Shown here in pieces: positions 34,613 through 43,751 of a stretch of DNA of 64,000 bases (within the stretch, counting starts at the first letter, position 1; each line of letters opens with the position of its first letter). The stretch covers positions 359,924-423,923 of the forward strand of contig NZ_FUWS01000002.1 in the NCBI RefSeq assembly GCF_900167435.1. Reading direction: 5' to 3'. The notes below the pieces were generated by a model. It made no database searches. It worked only from the letters and a program-made list of their open reading frames with translations, and was not told the DNA's origin. The position numbers and the translations under genes were made by a program. The stretch comes from Marinactinospora thermotolerans DSM 45154 (GTDB lineage: Bacteria; Actinomycetota; Actinomycetes; Streptosporangiales; Streptosporangiaceae).

Positions 34613-35767
34613 TCAGGCGGGCAGGCCCAGTTCGCGGGCGATGAGCATGCGCTGCACCTCGCTGGTGCCCTCGCCGATCTCCAGGATCTTGGCGTCGCGG
34701 TAGAAACGGCCCACCGCGTAGTCGTTCATGAAGCCGTATCCGCCGAAGACCTGGGTGGCGTCGCGGGCGTTGTCCATCGCGGCGTTGGAGGCCACCAGCT
34801 TGGCGATCGCCGCCTGCTTCTTGAACGGCTCGCCCGCGAGCATGCGCGCCGCGGCGTCGTAGTAGGCCAGCCGCGCGGTGTGCGCCCGGGCCTCCATGTC
34901 GGCGATCTTGAACTGGATCGCCTGGTAGTGGCCGATGTGCCGGCCGAACGCCTCACGCTCGGCCGCGTAGCGCAGGCTCTCGTCCACGCACCCCTGGGCC
35001 AGGCCCACCGACAGCGCCGCGATCGCGATCCGCCCCTCGTCGAGGATGCGCAGGAACTGGGCGTAGCCGCGGCCGCGCTCGCCGACCAGGTTCTCCTCGG
35101 GCACCCGGCAGTCCTCGAACACCAGCTCGTTGGTGTCGGAGGCGTTCCAGCCGACCTTCGAGTAGTGCTGCCCCACGGAGAACCCGGGCGTTCCCGCGGG
35201 CACCAGGATCGCCGAGATCTCGGGCCGGCCGTCGGGGCGTCGTCCGGTGACCGCCGTGACCGTGACCAGGGCGGTGATGTCGGTGCCGGAGTTGGTGATG
35301 AACGACTTCGTCCCGTTGACGACCCAGTGGCCCTCTTCCAGCCGCGCCGTGGTGCGGGTGGCGCCGGCGTCGGATCCGCCCCCGGGCTCGGTCAGGCCGA
35401 ACGCGCCCAGTGCCTCGCCCGAGCACAGCCGGGGCAGCCAGGTCTTCTTCTGCTCGGCCGAACCGAACCGGAAGATCGGCATCGCGCCCAGCGAGACGCC
35501 GGCCTCCAGGGTGATCGCGACGGAGGAGTCGACCCTGGCCAGTTCCTCCAAGGCCAGGCACAACGCGAAGTAGTCGCCGCCCATGCCCCCGTACTCCTCG
35601 GGGAAGGGCAGGCCGAACAGTCCCATCTCGCCCATGCGGGCGACGATCTCGTAGGGGAACTCGCCTCGCTCGTAGTGGCCGGCGATCACGGGCGCGACGA
35701 CCTCGTGGGCGAACGCCTCGACGCTGCGGCGCAGCTCCTCGTACTCTTCCGACAGCCGGTGGCTCAC
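34613..35767 (-). CDS. Acyl-CoA dehydrogenase, probably isovaleryl- or short/branched-chain type
   Basis: The 384-residue FAD enzyme introduces a 2,3 double bond into an acyl-CoA. Landmarks are FGLTEPGGGSDAG, the FAD region WVVNGTKSFITNSG, RxxFGRHIGHYQAIQF, QVFGGYGFMNDYAVGRFYRDAKI and EGTSEVQRMLIAREL. The Glu in EGTSE is the catalytic-base position of short and branched-chain members; isovaleryl-CoA dehydrogenase uses a different Glu, so the exact substrate is open. It is the third gene of a carboxylase operon and overlaps the preceding stop by 4 bases. With the methylcrotonyl-CoA-type carboxylase it fits the leucine/isovalerate pathway. Confidence 0.9.
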   Translation of the reverse strand: MSHRLSEEYEELRRSVEAFAHEVVAPVIAGHYERGEFPYEIVARMGEMGLFGLPFPEEYGGMGGDYFALCLALEELARVDSSVAITLEAGVSLGAMPIFRFGSAEQKKTWLPRLCSGEALGAFGLTEPGGGSDAGATRTTARLEEGHWVVNGTKSFITNSGTDITALVTVTAVTGRRPDGRPEISAILVPAGTPGFSVGQHYSKVGWNASDTNELVFEDCRVPEENLVGERGRGYAQFLRILDEGRIAIAALSVGLAQGCVDESLRYAAEREAFGRHIGHYQAIQFKIADMEARAHTARLAYYDAAARMLAGEPFKKQAAIAKLVASNAAMDNARDATQVFGGYGFMNDYAVGRFYRDAKILEIGEGTSEVQRMLIARELGLPA

Positions 35768-37929
35768 GCTGACTCCTCTTCGCTCCTGGTGACGGCCCCG
35801 TCCCCGGCGGGATCGCCCGCGGGAGAGGCGGTGATGACGGCCAGGACGGCGTCCATGGCCACGGACTGCCCGGGGCGCGCCGGCAGCGCGGTGACCACCC
35901 CGTCGATCGGCGCGGTGACGGCGTGCTCCATCTTCATCGCCTCGACCACCACCACCGGGGCGCCGGCCGTCACGGAGTCGCCCTCCGCCACGGCCACCGA
36001 GAGCACGGTCCCCGGCATGGGGCTCCGCAGGGTCCCGTCGCCCGCGCCCTCACCCGCGCGGGTCGGTGCGAGCAGCGTCTCCTCGTGCAGCCGCCAGGTG
36101 GCGCCCTCACGGCCCAGCCACAGCACCTCCCCCTCCAGCGCGCGTGAGAAGCGCAGGGACAGCCCGCCGTAGGTGAGGGTGAGGGAGCGGCCGCCCGCGC
36201 CGCGTGACGCGCTCGCCCGTACCGGCGCGCCGTCACCGACACGCACCTCGAAGCGGCGCCCCACGCCGTCGCGGCGACGCACCCGGACCGCGACGGGGTC
36301 CGCGCCGGGGGCGCGCAATCGCCACGTCGTCCACGCGGGGCCGCCGATCCGCCAGCCGTCGGGGACGTCGAAGCGGTCCACGACGGGGCCGGAGGGCTCC
36401 AAGGCGAGCTGACGGTCCAGGGCCGCGGCCGCGTAGACGGCGTCGGGGACCTCCCGCTCGCCGGCGGTGAGCTCCGCGCGGACCCGTTCGGTCAGGCCGG
36501 TGTCCAGCCGGCCCGCGGCGACCTCGGGGTGGCCCAGCAGGCGGCGCAGGAACGCGACGTTGGTGTCGCACCCCAGCAGCCCGTAACCCGCCAGAGCGGT
36601 GTCCATGCGGCGCAGCGCGGCGCCGCGGTCGGGTCCCCAGGTGATGACCTTGGCGAGCATCGGGTCATAGGCCGAGGTGATCCGCGCGCCTTCGGCCAGA
36701 CCGGAGTCGACGCGCACGTCCTCGCCCGCGGGTTCCTCCAACAGCAGCGCGCTGCCGCCCGTGGGCAGGAAACCGCGCGCGGGGTCCTCGGCGTAGACCC
36801 GGCTCTCCACCGCGTGTCCAGCGAAACCGATGTCGGCCTGCGAGAAGGGCAACGGCTCGCCCATGGCGACACGCACCTGGAGCTCGACCAGGTCGACCCC
36901 GCGCACACCGCCGATGGTCACGACCTCCTCGGTGACGGGGTGCTCGACCTGGAGCCGGGTGTTCATCTCCAGGAAGGCGTACTCGCCGCTGCCCGTGCCC
37001 GAGACGATGAACTCCACCGTCCCCGCGCCTACGTAGCCGCAGGACTTGGCGGCGGCCACGGCCGCGCCGCCCATCGCCGCGCGCAGGTCCGCGTCGAGCA
37101 GGGGGGAGGGGGCCTCCTCGACGATCTTCTGGTGCCGTCGCTGGAGGCTGCACTCCCGTTCGCCGAGGTGGACGACGTTGCCGTGGGCGTCGGCGAGCAC
37201 CTGCACCTCGATGTGGCGGGGACGCTCCACGAACCGTTCCACCAGGAGGGTGGCGTCACCGAAGGAGGCGAGAGCCTCCCTGCGCGCAGCTGCGGCGGCG
37301 CTCGCCAGCTCCGACGGGTCGCCCACCAGGCGCATGCCCTTGCCGCCGCCCCCGGCCGACGGCTTGATCAGCAACGGGTACCCGACGCGCTGGGCCGCGG
37401 CCACGAGCTCCCCGTCGTCCATGGGCCGCCCGGCCTCCTCGGCGAAGCCGGGCAGGAGCGGGACCCCCGCCGTGGCGACGGTCCGCTTGGCGCGGATCTT
37501 GTCGCCCATCGCCTCGATCGCCTCCGGAGGTGGACCGATGAAGGTCAGTCCCGCGTCGGCGCAGGCGCGGGCGAACGCGGCGTTCTCCGAGAGGAACCCG
37601 TAACCGGGGTGGACCATGGTGGCCCCGGTGGCCGTGGCCGCGGCGATGATGGCCGCGCCGTCGAGGTAACCGCCCGCGGGGCCGTCCCCGGCCAACCGCA
37701 CCGCGCTGTCGGCGGCGCGCACGTGCCGGGCGCCGGCGTCGTCGTCGCTGTGCACCGCGACCGAGCGCATCCCCAGCCGGCGCAGCGTGCGCATGATCCG
37801 CACCGCGATCTCGCCCCGGTTGGCGACGAGCACGACCGGGGCGGCGCCCGTGCCGCCGCGGACCGCGGGGTGGGGGGTCCCGGTGGGCTCGGCCCCGTCG
37901 ATCATCTGTGACTCCGTCCCGCTGACCAT
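35764..37929 (-). CDS. Biotin-dependent acyl-CoA carboxylase alpha subunit (methylcrotonyl-CoA carboxylase type)
   Basis: The 721-residue protein carries biotin carboxylase (about residues 28-470: VLVANRGEIAVRIMRT, ATP-grasp GGGGKGMR, EMNTRLQVEHPVTE), a linking domain, and the biotin carrier domain with VEAMKMEHAV (biotinyl Lys) near the C-terminus. It transfers CO2 to biotin and hands it to the beta subunit gene next door. I start at ATG 37929, 7 bases after the beta subunit stop, following GTGAGGCAG. The family and pairing with an MccB-like beta subunit indicate 3-methylcrotonyl-CoA carboxylase (leucine degradation). Confidence 0.9.
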   Translation of the reverse strand: MVSGTESQMIDGAEPTGTPHPAVRGGTGAAPVVLVANRGEIAVRIMRTLRRLGMRSVAVHSDDDAGARHVRAADSAVRLAGDGPAGGYLDGAAIIAAATATGATMVHPGYGFLSENAAFARACADAGLTFIGPPPEAIEAMGDKIRAKRTVATAGVPLLPGFAEEAGRPMDDGELVAAAQRVGYPLLIKPSAGGGGKGMRLVGDPSELASAAAAARREALASFGDATLLVERFVERPRHIEVQVLADAHGNVVHLGERECSLQRRHQKIVEEAPSPLLDADLRAAMGGAAVAAAKSCGYVGAGTVEFIVSGTGSGEYAFLEMNTRLQVEHPVTEEVVTIGGVRGVDLVELQVRVAMGEPLPFSQADIGFAGHAVESRVYAEDPARGFLPTGGSALLLEEPAGEDVRVDSGLAEGARITSAYDPMLAKVITWGPDRGAALRRMDTALAGYGLLGCDTNVAFLRRLLGHPEVAAGRLDTGLTERVRAELTAGEREVPDAVYAAAALDRQLALEPSGPVVDRFDVPDGWRIGGPAWTTWRLRAPGADPVAVRVRRRDGVGRRFEVRVGDGAPVRASASRGAGGRSLTLTYGGLSLRFSRALEGEVLWLGREGATWRLHEETLLAPTRAGEGAGDGTLRSPMPGTVLSVAVAEGDSVTAGAPVVVVEAMKMEHAVTAPIDGVVTALPARPGQSVAMDAVLAVITASPAGDPAGDGAVTRSEEESA

Positions 37930-37936
37930 CACTGCC

Positions 37937-39562
37937 TCACATCCGGAAGACGCCGTAACCGACCGGTTCCAGCGGTGCGTGTCGCGCCGCGGCCAGGGCG
38001 AGCCCGAGCACGGTACGGGTGTCGACGGGGTCGATGATCCCGTCGTCCCATAGCCGGGCGGTGGAGTGGTAGGGGTTGCCCTCACGCTCGTACTGTTCGC
38101 GGATGGGGGCCTTGAACTCCTCTTCGGCCTCGGCGTCCCACTCCTCGCCGCGCGCGGCCATCTGGTCGCGGCGCACGGTCGCCAGGACCGAGGCGGCCTG
38201 CTCGCCCCCCATCACCGAGATCCGGGCGTTGGGCCACATCCACAGGAACCGGGGGGAGTAGGCCCGGCCGCACATGCTGTAGTTCCCGGCTCCGAAGGAG
38301 CCCCCGATGACCACCGTGAACTTGGGGACCCGCGCGCAGGCGACGGCGGTGACCATCTTCGCGCCGTGCTTGGCGATACCACCGGCCTCGTAGTCGCGGC
38401 CGACCATGAAACCGGAGATGTTCTGCAGGAAGACCAGCGGGATGGAACGGCGGTCGCACAGTTCGATGAAGTGCGCGCCCTTGAGCGCGGACTCGGAGAA
38501 CAGGATGCCGTTGTTGGCGACGATGCCGACGGGGTGGCCGTGGATGTGGGCGAAGCCGGTCACCAGCGTCGTCCCGTACTCCGCCTTGAATTCGGTGAAC
38601 TCGCTGGCGTCGACGACGCGCGCGATCACCTCGCGGACGTCGTAGGGGGTGCGCGTGTCGGCGGGGATCACCCCGTACAGCTCCTCGGGATCGGCCGCAG
38701 GAGGGCGCGCGGGGAGCTGTTCCCAGGCGGGCGCGGGGCGCGGACCGAGGGTGGAGACGATCCGCCGGACGATCTCCAGCGCGTGCGCGTCGTCCTCGGC
38801 CAGGTGGTCGGCGACTCCGGAGACGCGCGTGTGCAGGTCGCCGCCGCCCAGCTCCTCGGCCGTGACCACCTCGCCGGTGGCGGCCTTGACCAGGGGAGGA
38901 CCGCCGAGGAAGATCGTCCCCTGGTCGCGGACGATGACGGCCTCGTCGCTCATGGCGGGGACGTAGGCGCCGCCGGCCGTGCACGAGCCGAGCACGGCCG
39001 CGATCTGGGCGATGCCCAGCCGGGACATGGTGGCCTGGTTGTAGAAGATCCGTCCGAAGTGCTCGCGGTCGGGGAACACCTCGTCCTGCATCGGGAGGAA
39101 CGCGCCGCCGGAGTCGGCCAGGTAGACGCACGGCAGGTGGTTGTGCAGGGCCACCTCCTGGGCGCGCAGGTGCTTTTTGACCGTCATCGGGTAGTAGCTG
39201 CCGCCCTTGACGGTGGCGTCGTTGGCGACCACCACGACCTCGCGGCCCTGGATGCGGCCCACCCCGGTGATGATGCCGGCGGCGGGAGCGTCGTGGCCGT
39301 CGGCCCCGTACATGCCGAAGGCGGCCAGGGGGGAGAGTTCGAGGAAGGGCGATCCGGGGTCCAGGAGCGCGTCCACGCGGTCGCGCGGCAGGAGCTTGCC
39401 GCGCTCGACGTGGCGGGCGCGGGCCTTCTCCGGCCCGCCGGCCGCGGCCGTCGTGATCCGCTCCCGTAGTTCGGCCGCCAGCGCGCGGTTGACCTCGGCG
39501 TTGGCCTGGAAGGCCGCGCCGGTGGTGTCGACCGCCGAGGTGAGCACGGGTGCCCTGCTCAT
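37937..39562 (-). CDS. Methylcrotonyl-CoA carboxylase beta subunit
   Basis: The 541-residue carboxyltransferase has the conserved signature [48 protein letters not shown] and [16 protein letters not shown], strongly indicative of methylcrotonyl-CoA carboxylase beta (MccB/LiuB) rather than propionyl- or acetyl-CoA carboxylase. It carboxylates 3-methylcrotonyl-CoA using carboxybiotin from the alpha subunit. The ATG at 39562 has GAGGGGAAC upstream. It is the first gene of the three-gene operon and is divergent from a TetR gene across two palindromes. Confidence 0.92.
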   Translation of the reverse strand: MSRAPVLTSAVDTTGAAFQANAEVNRALAAELRERITTAAAGGPEKARARHVERGKLLPRDRVDALLDPGSPFLELSPLAAFGMYGADGHDAPAAGIITGVGRIQGREVVVVANDATVKGGSYYPMTVKKHLRAQEVALHNHLPCVYLADSGGAFLPMQDEVFPDREHFGRIFYNQATMSRLGIAQIAAVLGSCTAGGAYVPAMSDEAVIVRDQGTIFLGGPPLVKAATGEVVTAEELGGGDLHTRVSGVADHLAEDDAHALEIVRRIVSTLGPRPAPAWEQLPARPPAADPEELYGVIPADTRTPYDVREVIARVVDASEFTEFKAEYGTTLVTGFAHIHGHPVGIVANNGILFSESALKGAHFIELCDRRSIPLVFLQNISGFMVGRDYEAGGIAKHGAKMVTAVACARVPKFTVVIGGSFGAGNYSMCGRAYSPRFLWMWPNARISVMGGEQAASVLATVRRDQMAARGEEWDAEAEEEFKAPIREQYEREGNPYHSTARLWDDGIIDPVDTRTVLGLALAAARHAPLEPVGYGVFRM

Positions 39563-39584
39563 GGGTTCCCCTCTGGTCGCGAGA

Positions 39585-39602
39585 TGTTAATGACCGCTAA
39601 CA
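39585..39602. promoter_or_regulatory. Operator 1 of the carboxylase/TetR divergent promoter
   Basis: TGTTAATGACCGCTAACA is an 18-base near-palindrome. A second, nearly identical copy lies 25 bases further on. Both are between the divergent carboxylase beta and TetR genes and are probable TetR binding sites. Confidence 0.7.
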
Positions 39603-39609
39603 TGGTCGA

Positions 39610-39627
39610 TGTTAATGATCGTTAACA
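39610..39627. promoter_or_regulatory. Operator 2 of the carboxylase/TetR divergent promoter
   Basis: TGTTAATGATCGTTAACA is a near-perfect 18-base palindrome, 25 bases from copy 1 (about two and a half helical turns). Consistent with cooperative binding of two TetR dimers that repress both directions. Confidence 0.75.
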
Positions 39628-39677
39628 GCCGTGTCCAGGGTCACGGTAGGGGGAGGATCCCCGAGGCGGGAGGGACG

Positions 39678-40274
39678 ATGGCCATCGACCACGTTGGGGC
39701 CGGCCGGACCGGTCGCCGTGACGCGATCCTGCGCGCCGCCGCCGACCTGTTCGCCGCGCGGGGCTTCCACGGGGTCTCCATCGAGGAGCTGGGGCGCGCG
39801 GTCGGCACCAGCGGCCCCGCCCTGTACCGGCACTTCCCCGGCAAGGAGGCCCTGCTGGCCGCCATGCTGCTAGACATCAGCGAGCGCCTGGCCGCCGACG
39901 GCGCCGCCCACGTCGCCGCGGCCCACTCGCCCGAGGACGCCCTGGACCGGCTGCTGCGCGGCCACATCGCCTTCGCGCTGGGCGAGCCCGCCCTCATCAC
40001 CGTCCACGATCGCGAACTGGGCAACGTGCCCGAGCCGCAACGGCGGCGGGTCCGCCGGCTCCAACGGGGCTACGTCGAACAGTGGGTCGACGTCCTCGCC
40101 CGGCTGCGCCCCGGCGTCTCCGCGGAAGAGCTGCGCGCCGCCGTGCACGCGACCTTCGGCCTGCTCAACTCCACCCCGCACAGCGCCGGCCGCCTCCCCT
40201 CCGGCCGCATGGCCGACCTGCTCCTGGCCATGGGACGCGCCGCGCTGCTCGCCTCCGCGCGCCCCGGGGGATGA
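39678..40274 (+). CDS. TetR-family regulator of the carboxylase operon
   Basis: The 198-residue regulator has a TetR helix-turn-helix (ILRAAADLFAARGFHGVSIEELGRAVGTSGPALYRHFPGKEALL) and a C-terminal part similar to acyl-CoA-responsive actinobacterial TetRs. It is divergent from the carboxylase operon, with two palindromes in between; repression of the operon and of itself, relieved by an acyl-CoA intermediate, is the likely function. ATG 39678 has GGGAGGGA upstream. Confidence 0.9.
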   Translation: MAIDHVGAGRTGRRDAILRAAADLFAARGFHGVSIEELGRAVGTSGPALYRHFPGKEALLAAMLLDISERLAADGAAHVAAAHSPEDALDRLLRGHIAFALGEPALITVHDRELGNVPEPQRRRVRRLQRGYVEQWVDVLARLRPGVSAEELRAAVHATFGLLNSTPHSAGRLPSGRMADLLLAMGRAALLASARPGG

Positions 40275-40418
40275 CCCGCGCCCACCCTCCCGGGCGCGAT
40301 CGCGTCACGTTTGAGTGGTGGGCGCCAGGGCAGCGGAGCCGTGAACCTGAACCGCCCGGCGCCCGTGGCACAGGGCGCGGATGACGCCGGGCCGTCTTCG
40401 AGGGGGAGTGGTTCGACG

Positions 40419-41777
40419 ATGGCACGGCCTCGCATCGTGGTGGTCGGAGCCGGTTTCGCGGGGCTGAACGCGCTGCGCCGGATGGAGCGGCGCATCCCCA
40501 AGGACGCGGCGGAACTGGTCCTCATCACACCCAACGACTACATGCTCTACCAGCCGTTGCTGCCCCAGGTCGCCTCCGGGCTGCTGACCCCGCAGTCGAT
40601 CGCGGTTTCGCTGCACCGGCTGCTGCGCCGGACCAAGATGGTCCCCGGGGCCGCCATCGGTGTCGACACCAAGTCGCGCACCGTCGTGGCGCGCAAGATC
40701 TCCGGCGAGACCACCTACGTCCCCTACGACCGTTTGGTGCTTGTCCCGGGAAGCAACACCAGGGTCTTCGACATCCCCGGGCTCATCCAGCACGGACGGG
40801 GCAACAAGAACCTCGCCGAGGCCGTCTACCTGCGTGACCACGTGCTCGCCCAGCTCGAGCTGGCCAATGCCAGCGACGATCCGCAGGAACGCGAGGAACG
40901 TTGCACCTTCCTCGTCGTCGGTGGCGGTTACACCGGCGTCGAGACGGCGGCGTCACTGGAGCTGCTGTGCGAGGAGGCGTGCAAGCGCTACCCACGGCTG
41001 CGCGAGTCCATCAGCTGGCACCTCATCGACATCGCGCCCAGGCTGATGCCCGAGCTCGGCGAGAGCCTGGGCGACGCGGCGATGAACCTGCTCAGACAGC
41101 GCGGCGTGCAGGTGTCCCTGGGGGTGAGCGTCAAGGAGGCCACCGAGGACAAGGTCACGCTGACCGACGACCGCGTGCTGCCCTGCCGCACCCTGATCTG
41201 GACCGCGGGCACCTCGCCCAGCCCCTTGATGGAGGCGACCGGCCTGGCCACGAACAAGGGCAAGCTCGTCGTGGGCGCGGACCTGGCCGTGCCCGGCAGC
41301 CCCGAGATCCTGGCCGCCGGCGACTCCGCCGCCGTCCCCGACCTGAGCAAGGACGAGGAGGGGGCGCTGTGCCCGCCCACCGCGCAGCACGCCATGCGGC
41401 AGGGGCACCTCCTCGCCGACAACGTCATCGCCTCGCTGCTGGGACAGCCCCTGCAGGAGTACCGGCACAAGGACCTGGGCCTGCTGGTCGACCTCAGCGG
41501 GCGCGACGCGGTGGCCCGTCCCCTGGGCAAGGAGATCACGGGTCTTCCGGCGCTGGGCATCACCCGCGCCTACCACCTGTACGCGCTGCCCTCGGGACCC
41601 GGCCGGGCACGGGTCGCGACCAACTGGGCGATCCGGGCCCTGCTCGGCGGTGAGGTGTCGCGGCTGGGCTTCCTCAACCGCAAGATCGACACCCTGGTCG
41701 ATCCGGAGGAGACGTCGCAGTACCTGGACCAGGACCAGGTGCGCCAGCAGGTGGAGATGGCGCGCGGAGCGGTATGA
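40419..41777 (+). CDS. Type II NADH:quinone dehydrogenase-like flavoprotein
   Basis: The 452-residue FAD protein has two Rossmann motifs: IVVVGAGFAGLNALR (FAD) and FLVVGGGYTGVETAASL (NADH). Other NDH-2 segments are YMLYQPLLPQVASG, PYDRLVLVPGS, WTAGTSPSP and ILAAGDSAAVPD. It transfers electrons from NADH to quinone without pumping protons, bound to the membrane surface. The ATG at 40419 follows GGGGGAG. It is followed by a perfect terminator shared with the convergent copZ gene. Confidence 0.9.
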   Translation: MARPRIVVVGAGFAGLNALRRMERRIPKDAAELVLITPNDYMLYQPLLPQVASGLLTPQSIAVSLHRLLRRTKMVPGAAIGVDTKSRTVVARKISGETTYVPYDRLVLVPGSNTRVFDIPGLIQHGRGNKNLAEAVYLRDHVLAQLELANASDDPQEREERCTFLVVGGGYTGVETAASLELLCEEACKRYPRLRESISWHLIDIAPRLMPELGESLGDAAMNLLRQRGVQVSLGVSVKEATEDKVTLTDDRVLPCRTLIWTAGTSPSPLMEATGLATNKGKLVVGADLAVPGSPEILAAGDSAAVPDLSKDEEGALCPPTAQHAMRQGHLLADNVIASLLGQPLQEYRHKDLGLLVDLSGRDAVARPLGKEITGLPALGITRAYHLYALPSGPGRARVATNWAIRALLGGEVSRLGFLNRKIDTLVDPEETSQYLDQDQVRQQVEMARGAV

Positions 41778-41790
41778 CCGCCCATCGCCA

Positions 41791-41830
41791 CGCCGCGGGG
41801 TGGACGCAAGTGCGCGTCCACCCCGCGGCG
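41791..41830. terminator. Bidirectional terminator between NADH dehydrogenase gene and copZ
   Basis: Perfect 17-base arms (41791-41807 and 41814-41830) with a 6-base loop lie between the convergent stops at 41777 and 41850. Confidence 0.88.
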
Positions 41831-41849
41831 CGCGGGGGAGGGGAGAGGA

Positions 41850-42059
41850 TCAGGCGACGATCTCGTAACCGGCCTCGGCGACGGCCGCGTCGAGCTGCTC
41901 GCGGGACAGCGGCCCCTCGCTGTCGACGGTGACCCGCCCGCTCTCCAGGTCGACGTCCACGGACGTCACACCCGGCAGGGCGCCGACCTCCTCCTTCACG
42001 GACGCGACGCAGTGCCCGCAGGTCATGCCGCTGACGGTGATCGTGGTGCTGGTAGCCAT
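41850..42059 (-). CDS. copZ: Copper chaperone CopZ-like heavy-metal-associated protein
   Basis: The 69-residue ferredoxin-like HMA domain protein has the metal site GMTCGHC (Cys14, Cys17) and the usual ending DAAVAEAGYEIV. It binds Cu(I) in the cytoplasm and passes it on, normally to a CopA ATPase, which is not in this window. It lies 38 bases after csoR on the same strand, so the two are probably a copper-induced operon. Confidence 0.93.
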   Translation of the reverse strand: MATSTTITVSGMTCGHCVASVKEEVGALPGVTSVDVDLESGRVTVDSEGPLSREQLDAAVAEAGYEIVA

Positions 42060-42097
42060 GGCGTTCCCGTTTCCGTAGTGTGACGACGTGTCAGAGG

Positions 42098-42385
42098 TCA
42101 GGAGCGGACCAACCGGGCGATGGCCTCCGACGCCTCGCGCACCTTCTCCTCGGCCTCGTCGCCGCCATTGGCGACGGCGTGGGCGACGCAGTGCTTGAGG
42201 TGCTCATCCAGCAGTGACAGCGCGAACGAGCGCAGTGCCTTGTTCACCGCCGACGTCTGGGTGAGGATGTCGATGCAGTAGGAGTCGTCCTCGACCATCC
42301 GTTGCAGCCCACGGACCTGGCCCTCGATCCGGCGCAGCCGGTTGAGATGCTTCTGCTTGTTGTCGTGGTAGCCGTAGGTGGCCAT
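42098..42385 (-). CDS. csoR: Copper-sensing repressor CsoR
   Basis: The 95-residue all-helical repressor has the Cu(I)-binding triad Cys37, His62, Cys66 (DSYCIDIL and DEHLKHCV), matching the CsoR family. It releases DNA when it binds Cu(I). The ATG at 42385 has GGGGGA upstream. A CsoR-type inverted operator lies 42 bases upstream, so the csoR-copZ pair is likely autoregulated. Confidence 0.95.
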   Translation of the reverse strand: MATYGYHDNKQKHLNRLRRIEGQVRGLQRMVEDDSYCIDILTQTSAVNKALRSFALSLLDEHLKHCVAHAVANGGDEAEEKVREASEAIARLVRS

Positions 42386-42426
42386 GCCGGCGTCCCCCTG
42401 GGTCCTCTGTGCTTCCTCGGCCAATG

Positions 42427-42443
42427 ATACCCCCTCTGGGTAT
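42427..42443. promoter_or_regulatory. CsoR operator
   Basis: ATACCCCCTCTGGGTAT is an imperfect palindrome with TACCC/GGGTA arms, the pattern of actinobacterial CsoR boxes, upstream of csoR. Confidence 0.8.
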
Positions 42444-42608
42444 TTCCAGCGGTGTGCTCCGGGCCCCCGGTGCGTGACCGGCCGGCGCGCGTGGCCGCGG
42501 CGCGGGGCACGGGAGGGAGCCGTCTCCCTCCGAGTATCGACGCTGATGGGCGTTGTCCGGCAAACAGGGCGAGAGCGGGCGCGGGGAAAGGAACCGGTCC
42601 GGCGTGGG

Positions 42609-43214
42609 TCAGGGGCGCAGACCAAGGCGCCGCAGCTCCAGGTCGGCCAGCCGGGCGATCGTGCGGGCGTCCCCGGTCCGCCAGGCCCCCACGGGGTCGG
42701 AGTGGATCTTGAGGAGCCGGCCCGGGGGGACCGAGCCGAGCGCGCGCAACGCCAGCAGTTCGCCGCGGGCCTCCGGAGACATCGCGCGCAGCCGCCGGGC
42801 GCCCCCGGCCCGCACGACCCAACGTGCCCGCAGTGGAAGCCAGGTCGCCAGCACGAACAGCAGGGGGATCACCGCGGTCAGCAGCGCCACCACCAGCGCC
42901 AGATCGGCGACCGTCTCCTGGAAGCGCTGTCCCGCCTCGCTCAACGCCTCGCCGGAGGTTCCCACGCTGGTGAACGGCTCGCTCAGGGTGTCGCCGATCA
43001 GCGGGATCTCGCCGGCGCGTTCCGCGGCCTCGCCCATGTGCGCGCTCAACCCCCCGCCGGCGTCCTCCATCAGCTCCCCCGGCCGGGCCAGACCGCTGAG
43101 GGTCTCGTGGAGGGACACCGCCGCCCAGACCCAGCCGGCGATCCAGGCCAGCGCGAGTGTGTCGCTGAGGAACTGGAGGAAGAAGCGCAGGGGGCGGTCC
43201 GCATAGAACTTCAT
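42609..43214 (-). CDS. Predicted membrane protein
   Basis: A 201-residue protein with two hydrophobic segments (about 12-35, FFLQFLSDTLALAWIAGWVW, and about 105-127, LALVVALLTAVIPLLFVLAT) flanking a hydrophilic stretch rich in Gly, Glu and Ser. The C-terminal 75 residues are charged and cytoplasmic. I do not recognise a family. The ATG at 43214 has a GGAG site. It is divergent from the DUF2630 gene. Confidence 0.7.
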   Translation of the reverse strand: MKFYADRPLRFFLQFLSDTLALAWIAGWVWAAVSLHETLSGLARPGELMEDAGGGLSAHMGEAAERAGEIPLIGDTLSEPFTSVGTSGEALSEAGQRFQETVADLALVVALLTAVIPLLFVLATWLPLRARWVVRAGGARRLRAMSPEARGELLALRALGSVPPGRLLKIHSDPVGAWRTGDARTIARLADLELRRLGLRP

Positions 43215-43415
43215 CGTGTGCTCCAGGGCGGCGTTGGGGAGGCGGGACGCGCCGTGACGCGCTCCACCGGACGGCGGCTGTCGTCCGGCGGGCCGGGACC
43301 TTCCCTCGGTGTGAGCGAGTTAACCTGATCCGTCCCGATAGGTGGTGATGTCTCACCCTTGGTGACCTCGGTCGATGCTTGCCAACCAGGGGGATCGGCA
43401 CGGAACATGGATCAC

Positions 43416-43670
43416 ATGAGCGACGTCAGCAACCGCGACGAGGACATCATCCGGCGCATCGGTGAGCTCGTCACCGAGGAACGCGACCTGAGGGAGCAGC
43501 ACGAACACCGGCTCACCCCCATGGAACGCCAGCGCATCCGCGACCTGGAGGCCGCGCTCGACCAGTGCTGGGACCTCCTGCGCCAGCGTCGCGCCCAGGA
43601 GGAGTTCGGCAAGGACCCCGACACCGCCCAGGTCCGCCCCGCGGCCCAGGTCGAGGAGTACCGGCAGTAG
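43416..43670 (+). CDS. DUF2630 protein
   Basis: An 84-residue helical protein with the DUF2630 pattern: IGELVTEERDLREQHEHR then RIRDLEAALDQCWDLLRQRRAQEEFGKDP and VEEYRQ at the end. The family is restricted to actinobacteria and has no known function. The start could also be the ATG at 43407, three codons earlier. It lies 81 bases before the DUF4126 gene. Confidence 0.85.
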   Translation: MSDVSNRDEDIIRRIGELVTEERDLREQHEHRLTPMERQRIRDLEAALDQCWDLLRQRRAQEEFGKDPDTAQVRPAAQVEEYRQ

Positions 43671-43751
43671 ACAGCGGAACCCCGCGCCCCGTCCCGACGT
43701 CGAAACAGGCGGTGCGGGATCCTCCCGCGCCCTTCGAGGACGGGAGGACAC

